NCBI RefSeq assembly: GCF_002929555.1
Contig: NZ_PJJP01000037.1
Span: 186,467 to 250,466, forward strand
From: Cryobacterium sp. N22
Lineage (GTDB): Bacteria; Actinomycetota; Actinomycetes; Actinomycetales; Microbacteriaceae
DNA length: 64,000 bases
Reading direction: 5' to 3'
The notes under the pieces are model-generated. The model saw only the letters and a program-made list of their open reading frames with translations. It did not search any database and was not told where the DNA came from. Shown here piece after piece: positions 59,378 to 64,000 of this stretch; the first letter of the stretch is position 1, and every line of letters starts with the position of its first letter. A program made the position numbers and the translations under genes.

Positions 59378-60199
59378 TCAGTCGTCGACCGCGCTGGCCG
59401 CGGTGCCCGATGCCGGTGCGCCCGAGTGCAGGCTCCGGTGCAGGGCGGCGGCGAGAACGGCGATGTCCACATCGTGGGACTGGCCGGGCAGCTCGACGTG
59501 TCTTCCGTTCGGCAGTGCGGTGGCCAGGGCCCGGGCTGACTCACGGATGGACTCCGGTGCGAATTCGCCGCTCAGCACCACCGCGGGAACCTGGATGGCT
59601 TCAATCCGGTCGTAGGGGAGCAACCCGTCGCCGAGAACCGCATCGTCGTACGCGAGGGTGGGCGCGATCGCCTCGAATCCGGCCCACATCGGCGTCTGCC
59701 GCATCCCCGAGATCTGCTCGGCCGGCATGCCCACCCGGGCCAGGAAGAGGGCCATGGCGTCACCGCGGTGTCCTGAGGCCAGCGCCGCGGCCAGATTCCG
59801 GGAGTATGCGGTGACGACGGGATCCAGGTCAATGCTCACCGGCACCTCGTAGACGGCCAGCTCGCTGACCGACCCGTCGAGCTGGGCCGCGGCAGCGATG
59901 ACCAGGGCTCCGCCACTTGACATGCCGAAGAGGGCCGCGGTGCCGCCGGCCAGCTGGATCAACGCTGCGATGTCGTCGATCTCCCGGTCTACCGCGAACG
60001 GCATGGTGTCGCTGCTGGCGCCGCGGCCGCGGCGATCGTAGACGTACACGGTGAAGCTGTCGGCCATCAGCGCGGCCAGGGGGCGCATCGGCCCGGCGTC
60101 GCGGTAACAGGTGGCGCCGTCGACCAGGATCAGGGCTGGGCCGGTGCCGAGACTGTCGAAGGCGATGGTGGTGCCATCGCGCGACCTGACTGTGGGCAT
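59378..60199 (-). CDS. Alpha/beta hydrolase
   Basis: A 273-residue hydrolase of the MhpC-like group. It opens VRSRDGTTIAFDSLGTGPAL, has VYDRRGRGASSD near residue 53, the nucleophile in LFGMSSGGALVIAAA near residue 93, an acid in VVLSGEFAPES and a histidine in LPGQSHDVDIAVL near residue 245. The ATG at 60199 follows AAGGAG. The substrate is unknown. It is divergent from the acyl-CoA synthetase gene with 191 bases between, in which no other gene is seen. Confidence 0.88.
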   Translation of the reverse strand: MPTVRSRDGTTIAFDSLGTGPALILVDGATCYRDAGPMRPLAALMADSFTVYVYDRRGRGASSDTMPFAVDREIDDIAALIQLAGGTAALFGMSSGGALVIAAAAQLDGSVSELAVYEVPVSIDLDPVVTAYSRNLAAALASGHRGDAMALFLARVGMPAEQISGMRQTPMWAGFEAIAPTLAYDDAVLGDGLLPYDRIEAIQVPAVVLSGEFAPESIRESARALATALPNGRHVELPGQSHDVDIAVLAAALHRSLHSGAPASGTAASAVDD

Positions 60200-60390
60200 G
60201 GTGTCTCCTTCGAAATCTCGGCGGGGTCGGAATGGCCTGCGACGGCGCAGCTGCTCGCTCACACCGTGCCACCGGGTGAGGGGAGCGGTCAACCGCTTGC
60301 GCCGGATGATCTGCGGGGTCTGCACAGACGTGCTCCACCCGGTGCCGTGTTGTGCCCCCGCACGGGAGCTGTTCGCGGGAGTATGGCTGC

Positions 60391-62079
60391 ATGGCCATTA
60401 CTGAGCAACAGCCCTGGGTTAAGCACTACCAGCCGGGGGTGCCCGCAGAAATTGACTACCCCACCACCTCACTCGTCGAGATGCTCGAGCACGCGGTCGC
60501 GGAGGCCGGTGACGCGCCGGCGCTGGAGTTCTTCGGGCGCCGCACCAGCTACGCCGAGCTCGGCGCCCAGATCGACAAGGCGGCCGAGGGGCTGCGCCTG
60601 CTCGGGGTGCGCGCCGGCGACAGGGTCGCGTTGATCCTGCCGAACTGCCCGCAACACGTCGTGGCGTTCTACGCCGTTCTGCGCCTGGGCGGCGTGGTCG
60701 TTGAGCACAACCCGCTTTACACCTCACCGGAGCTGCGGCACCAGTTCGAAGACCACCAGGCCCGCATCGTGATCGCCTGGGACAAGGTCGCCCCGACGGT
60801 ACGCGCGTTCCCGGCCGACATCGAGATCGACCACATCGTCTCGGTCAACCTGCTGCAGGCGTTCCCGACCGTCAAGCGGTTGGCCCTGTACCTTCCCGTG
60901 AAGAGCCTGCGCGAGTCCCGCGCGGCGCTGACCGGCTCGGCGGCCGGCACGACCCCGTGGAAGGACCTGTTCAGCCATGGACGGGTAGACCCGACCCACC
61001 CGCGTCCGGCAATGCACGACCTCGCGGCCATCCAGTACACCTCCGGCACCACCGGCCGGCCCAAGGGTGCCATGCTCACCCATTACAACCTGCACTGCAA
61101 TGCGCTGCAGGGCGAGGCCTGGATGCATGGCGCCGAGTACCGCAAGGAGGTCTTCTACGCGATCCTGCCGATGTTCCACTCCTTCGGCCTCACGCTGTAC
61201 CTGACCTACGGCATCCACAAGCAGGCCCTGATCGTGCTGTTCCCCAAGTTCGATCCGAAAACCGTGCTGGACACGATGAAGAAGACCCCGGCCACGGTGT
61301 ACTGCGCAGTGCCGCCGATCTACGAGCGCACCGCGCTCGCCGCGAAGGAACGCGGCATCTCGTTGCGCTCCTGCAAGTTCTGCATCTCGGGGGCGATGAA
61401 CCTGCCCGACCACGTGGTGGAGCTGTGGGAATCGGTGTCCGGCGGACTGCTCGTGGAGGGCTTCGGCATGACCGAGGCGTCCCCGGTGGCGATGGGTAAT
61501 CCGTTCTACCCGACCCGCCGCCCCGGCACCGTCGGCATCCCGTTCTCGTCGACCCTGATGAAGGTCACCGACCCCGATGACCCGACAACCGAGGTGGAGA
61601 AGGGACAGCCGGGAGAGCTGCTGCTCAAGGGCCCGCAGGTGTTCCAGGGCTACTGGAACAACCCTGAGGAGACCGCCAAGACCCTCACTCCCGACGGCTG
61701 GCTGCGCACCGGTGACATCGTCACCGTGGACGAGGACGGCTTCTCCACCATCGTCGACCGGGCCAAGGACCTGATCATCACCGGTGGCTTCAACGTGGCG
61801 CCCACCGAGGTGGAGACCGTGCTGCGACTGCACGCCTCGGTGACGGATGCCGCCGTGTTCGGCAAGCCGCTGGAGCGAGGCGGCGAAATGGTCGTCGCCG
61901 CGGTCGAGCTCGAACCCGGCGCGACGCTGGACGAGAAGGCCCTGCAGGACCACTGCCGGGAGCACCTGGCCGCCTACAAGATTCCCCGCCGGATCGTGCA
62001 GATCACCGACACCCCCCGCACGATGCTCGGCAAGGTCCTCCGCCGCAAGGTACGCGAGCGGGTGCTGCCGACCCTCTGA
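60391..62079 (+). CDS. fadD: Long-chain fatty-acid-CoA ligase
   Basis: A 562-residue adenylate-forming enzyme that activates fatty acids to acyl-CoA with ATP. The AMP-binding motif IQYTSGTTGRPKGAMLTH is near residues 215-232, GFGMTEASPVAMG near residue 362, the WLRTGDIVTVDEDGF loop near residue 442, and the catalytic-lysine region GKVLRRKVRERVL at the C-terminus. The ATG at 60391 gives the usual N-terminus (ending PWVKHYQPGVP). Which FadD subtype it is cannot be told. Confidence 0.93.
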   Translation: MAITEQQPWVKHYQPGVPAEIDYPTTSLVEMLEHAVAEAGDAPALEFFGRRTSYAELGAQIDKAAEGLRLLGVRAGDRVALILPNCPQHVVAFYAVLRLGGVVVEHNPLYTSPELRHQFEDHQARIVIAWDKVAPTVRAFPADIEIDHIVSVNLLQAFPTVKRLALYLPVKSLRESRAALTGSAAGTTPWKDLFSHGRVDPTHPRPAMHDLAAIQYTSGTTGRPKGAMLTHYNLHCNALQGEAWMHGAEYRKEVFYAILPMFHSFGLTLYLTYGIHKQALIVLFPKFDPKTVLDTMKKTPATVYCAVPPIYERTALAAKERGISLRSCKFCISGAMNLPDHVVELWESVSGGLLVEGFGMTEASPVAMGNPFYPTRRPGTVGIPFSSTLMKVTDPDDPTTEVEKGQPGELLLKGPQVFQGYWNNPEETAKTLTPDGWLRTGDIVTVDEDGFSTIVDRAKDLIITGGFNVAPTEVETVLRLHASVTDAAVFGKPLERGGEMVVAAVELEPGATLDEKALQDHCREHLAAYKIPRRIVQITDTPRTMLGKVLRRKVRERVLPTL

Positions 62080-62207
62080 ACCACCTTCACCCGTCGCGGG
62101 TGACGCGAGCGCTGCCGGAGGGCTGGACACTGAGACCTCCGGCAGCCGGAGACGACGGCGCACCTGCGTGCCCATCGTTCGCATCATCGAGCGAAGTGGA
62201 GTGCAAT

Positions 62208-62654
62208 ATGACTGAGAGCATCGACGAACTCGGGCCGGTCGATTGGATCGTCGTGGAGTTTCCGGGCAGCACCTTCAACGGCTCGATCGCCCCGGAGCTC
62301 ACGAAGCTCGTTGACCGGGGCCTGGTGAAGATCCTGGACCTGCTGATCCTCAAGAAAGACGCCGACGGCGTCCTGGAAATCGCCGAACTCTCGGATCTCG
62401 AAGACGGCGAACTCGGGGAGCTGCGGGCCTTCGAGACCGAACTGGCCACCCTCCTCAGCGAGGACGACGTGATCTCCGCGGCCGAGGCCATCGAGCCCGG
62501 AAGCACCGCAGCGCTCCTGGTCTGGGAGAACCTCTGGGCCGCTCCGTTCGGCGCGTCGGTGCGGCACGCCGGCGGTCAGCTGGTGGCCAGCGGCCGTATC
62601 CCGGTGCAGGCTCTGTTCGCCGCAATTGAAGCCGATGACACTGAAGGAGCCTGA
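62208..62654 (+). CDS. DUF6325 family protein
   Basis: A 148-residue acidic protein. It starts DELGPVDWIVVEFPGSTFNG and has LVDRGLVKILDLLILKKDAD and LVWENLWAAPFGASVRHAGG near residue 105, matching DUF6325 as I know it from actinobacteria. Function is unknown. A small basic protein gene follows after one base and the PadR gene after that, a neighbourhood that suggests PadR control of both. Confidence 0.8.
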   Translation: MTESIDELGPVDWIVVEFPGSTFNGSIAPELTKLVDRGLVKILDLLILKKDADGVLEIAELSDLEDGELGELRAFETELATLLSEDDVISAAEAIEPGSTAALLVWENLWAAPFGASVRHAGGQLVASGRIPVQALFAAIEADDTEGA

Positions 62655-62655
62655 G

Positions 62656-62817
62656 ATGCCTCTCGCACGCAGACGGGTCGGTCGACCCGGAGTGATCGGG
62701 GCCCCCGTGGCCCGCACCGCCGCCACAGTGGGCACGGCGGCCGTCGTCGCCCACGGAGTTCGCCGCCGCGGAGACCGGCGGGACGACCGGCGCGACGACA
62801 GGGACGACCGCCGTTGA
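62656..62817 (+). CDS. Small basic protein paired with DUF6325
   Basis: A 53-residue protein. MPLARRRVGRPGVIGAPVAR starts it, a weakly hydrophobic segment (about residues 20-33, TAATVGTAAVVAHG) follows, and it ends in an Arg/Asp repeat (RRDDRRDDRDDRR). AAGGAG lies 6 bases before ATG 62656 within the end of the DUF6325 gene. Proteins of this type usually follow DUF6325; some carry a SHOCT motif, which this one lacks. Confidence 0.65.
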   Translation: MPLARRRVGRPGVIGAPVARTAATVGTAAVVAHGVRRRGDRRDDRRDDRDDRR

Positions 62818-62840
62818 TCCGCTGAGTTCCTTGACTCCAT

Positions 62841-62868
62841 GACACTCAGCGATATATCGTTGAGTGTC
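62841..62868 (+). promoter_or_regulatory. 28-bp palindromic operator overlapping the promoter of the second PadR gene
   Basis: A 28-bp inverted repeat centred on CGATATATCG (62850-62859 core), with outer arms GACACTCA (62841-62848) and TGAGTGTC (62861-62868). Only one base pair in 14 is mismatched. TTGACT at 62831-62836 and TATATC at 62853-62858, 16 bases apart, form a promoter whose -10 is in the centre of the palindrome. The right arm matches the half-site upstream of the PadR gene at 9322 exactly. Confidence 0.85.
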
Positions 62869-62936
62869 GTGGAAGTTCCGCGACGCGTGCTCGCAAGACC
62901 AGCGACGCACGACCTCGTGAAAGGACGAATGCGATC

Positions 62937-63587
62937 ATGAAGCGCTTTCACCACACACACCATCCAGAGTCCGGCGCCCCTGAATTCGGCGCCCCTGATT
63001 GCGGCCCGGGGATGAGCCGTGCCCACCACGACTCGCCCCAGGGTCACGGTCGTGGTTTCGGCCGGGGATTCGGTCCCGGCGGTCCCATTGGGCCCGGCTT
63101 CGGCGGTTTCGGCCCGGGATTCGGCCCCGGCGGTCCCCGCGGCTCACGTCGCGCCAACAAGGGCGACGTTCGTTCCGCGATCCTCTCGCTGCTGGCCGAC
63201 GGCCCCTCCAACGGCTACGGACTCATCCGGGCCATCGAGGAGAAGACCGGCGGCGCCTGGCGTCCCAGTCCCGGCTCCATCTACCCGACCCTGCAGCAGC
63301 TCGTCGACGAGGAGCTCATTTCGCCGACCGGCACCGAACGCCGAACGGACTACGAACTCACCGAATCCGGCCGGGCCTACCTGGCCGAGCACGCCGACGA
63401 CCTCAAGAAGGCGTGGGAAGCCACTCCAGGGCAGTCCGACGCCGACACCGCCTTCCACGAGAGTGTCGGCAAGCTTTTCGGCGTTGTGCACCAGTTCCGC
63501 TCCTCGGCGACCGACGCCCAGCGTGCCGCCGCCACCGAGAAACTCGACGAGGTACGCCGCGCGCTGTACCTGATCCTCGCCGACTGA
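62937..63587 (+). CDS. PadR-family regulator with glycine-rich N-terminal extension
   Basis: A 216-residue regulator. Residues 1-70 are low complexity (His, Gly, Phe, Pro; GRGFGRGFGPGGPIGPGF is typical), and no family core lies there. Residues 75-150 form the PadR winged helix (DVRSAILSLLADGPSNGYGL, RPSPGSIYPTLQQLVDEELI, DYELTESGRAYLAEH). The C-terminus is a helix like that of the other PadR (KLDEVRRALYLIL). The promoter upstream is covered by a 28-bp palindrome, so it should repress itself. It may also act on the DUF6325 pair. Confidence 0.92.
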   Translation: MKRFHHTHHPESGAPEFGAPDCGPGMSRAHHDSPQGHGRGFGRGFGPGGPIGPGFGGFGPGFGPGGPRGSRRANKGDVRSAILSLLADGPSNGYGLIRAIEEKTGGAWRPSPGSIYPTLQQLVDEELISPTGTERRTDYELTESGRAYLAEHADDLKKAWEATPGQSDADTAFHESVGKLFGVVHQFRSSATDAQRAAATEKLDEVRRALYLILAD

Positions 63588-63644
63588 ACCGTTCGGGCGC
63601 GGACATTCCCTGCGCCCGGTCGGCGACCGGGCCAGAATGGCGGC

Positions 63645-63686
63645 ATGTCCACGAGCCCAGCAGACAGCGCCACCCCGCAGCCATGA
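63645..63686 (+). CDS. 13-codon ORF overlapping the start of the phosphatase gene (candidate)
   Basis: ATG at 63645 reads MSTSPADSATPQP and stops with TGA at 63684-63686, overlapping the ATG of the phosphatase gene (ATGA). No ribosome-binding site is clear. It may be a leader peptide, or a chance frame; the ATGA overlap is the only support. Confidence 0.25.
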   Translation: MSTSPADSATPQP

Positions 63687-64000
63687 CCGCCTCGGCGCTG
63701 ATCCTCGGTCCGATGCTGCGGTACGTCGATACCGACTCCGCCAGTGTCTGGGTCGAGACCGCGCGGGCCGCGCGGGTCACGGTGCGGGCCGGCGCCAGAA
63801 CCTGGTCGGCGCACACCTTCGCCGTGCACGCGCATCACTACGCGCTGGTGCAGGTCGACGGGCTGGCACCGGGCACGACCACCCCCTACGCGGTCGACGT
63901 CGACGGTCTACAGGCCTGGCCGCCGGCGCCGTCGCGATTTCCGGCATCCGTCATCAGCACGCTCACGCCCGGAGCAGCCTTGCAACTGGCGTTCGGCTCG
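63683..64000 (+). CDS. PhoD-type alkaline phosphatase family protein, 3' end outside window
   Basis: The 106 visible residues (MTASALILGPMLRYVDTDSA, SVWVETARAARVTVRAGART, YALVQVDGLAPGTTTPYAVD) are the fibronectin-like N-terminal domain of actinobacterial PhoD-like phosphoesterases. The metal-binding core is outside the window. No signal peptide is present, which fits the cytoplasmic subgroup. The frame is open to the last base. Confidence 0.75.
   Translation, partial: MTASALILGPMLRYVDTDSASVWVETARAARVTVRAGARTWSAHTFAVHAHHYALVQVDGLAPGTTTPYAVDVDGLQAWPPAPSRFPASVISTLTPGAALQLAFGS

Noticed and set aside
1-64000. CRISPR arrays, tRNA genes, rRNA genes, insertion sequences, prophage genes
   Set aside because: None could be recognised: no regularly spaced direct repeats, no tRNA-like cloverleaf with CCA-type ends, and no transposase or phage structural motifs in any frame.

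Overview
The window is a 64 kb piece of a high-GC actinobacterial chromosome. Gene content and style point to the Microbacteriaceae (a Cryobacterium/Leifsonia-like organism is my best guess). The evidence is a ureC-F-G-D order without ureE, the actinobacterial trio of MSMEG_4193-type phosphomutase, DUF3090 and SCO1664-like kinase, GTG/TTG starts, DUF6325 next to a PadR gene, and a dispersed-type hairpin (CTGGTTGAGCTTGTCG) that I remember from this family. No rRNA, tRNA, insertion sequence, prophage or CRISPR array was recognised. Genes are densely packed and no gene-free stretch exceeds about 300 bases.

Layout. 1-3.5 kb: 3' two-thirds of ureC, then ureF, ureG and ureD. 3.4-9.2 kb: a TetR regulator divergent from a DUF4386 membrane protein, then mostly single genes (SRPBCC, DUF808, a DNA glycosylase-like protein, VOC, an ICMT-like methyltransferase, a LysE exporter). 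9.3-16.3 kb: PadR plus an ABC1 kinase, a DUF1254/DUF1214 protein, a membrane-anchored hydrolase, small membrane proteins and an AlkD-like repair protein. 16.4-23.5 kb: the most coherent module in the window. It holds three ECF41-type sigma factors with fused SnoaL-like C-terminal domains, two paralogous NAD(P)-binding SDRs and two FAD-dependent oxidoreductases. Four copies of one promoter signature (TGTCACA-like, 16 bp, GGTCATA-like) sit in front of these transcription units. 23.7-31.4 kb: GerW-like protein, AbiEi/DUF559 protein, lipoprotein, the conserved phosphomutase cluster, arfB, hydrolase, quinone oxidoreductase, DUF1992 and a second AlkD-like protein, closed by a very strong bidirectional terminator.

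31.5-42.4 kb: HerA-like ATPase, a DUF998-like membrane protein, a ppk2 - P-type ATPase operon, MFS and MMPL transporters. 41.5-47.7 kb: an HTH regulator divergent from an alcohol dehydrogenase - MFS operon, HbpS-like protein, RluA-type pseudouridine synthase, SixA/DUF805 pair, RidA. 47.8-56.4 kb: a large arylsulfatase, CPBP protease, GH15 glucoamylase-like enzyme, Nudix hydrolase, an ECF sigma factor with a putative membrane partner and a decayed exported-protein gene, and TerC. 56.5-64 kb: DEAD-box RNA helicase, SPFH protein, hydrolase, acyl-CoA synthetase, DUF6325 with a small basic protein, a second PadR gene with a 28-bp palindromic operator overlapping its own promoter, and the start of a PhoD-type phosphatase.

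The strongest regulatory observations are the ECF41 promoter set, the operator half-site shared by the two PadR genes 53 kb apart, the palindromic divergent -35 boxes at 19.5 kb, and the shared gene-end hairpin at 31.4 kb. The most notable protein-level observation is alanine in place of the flap cysteine of urease.
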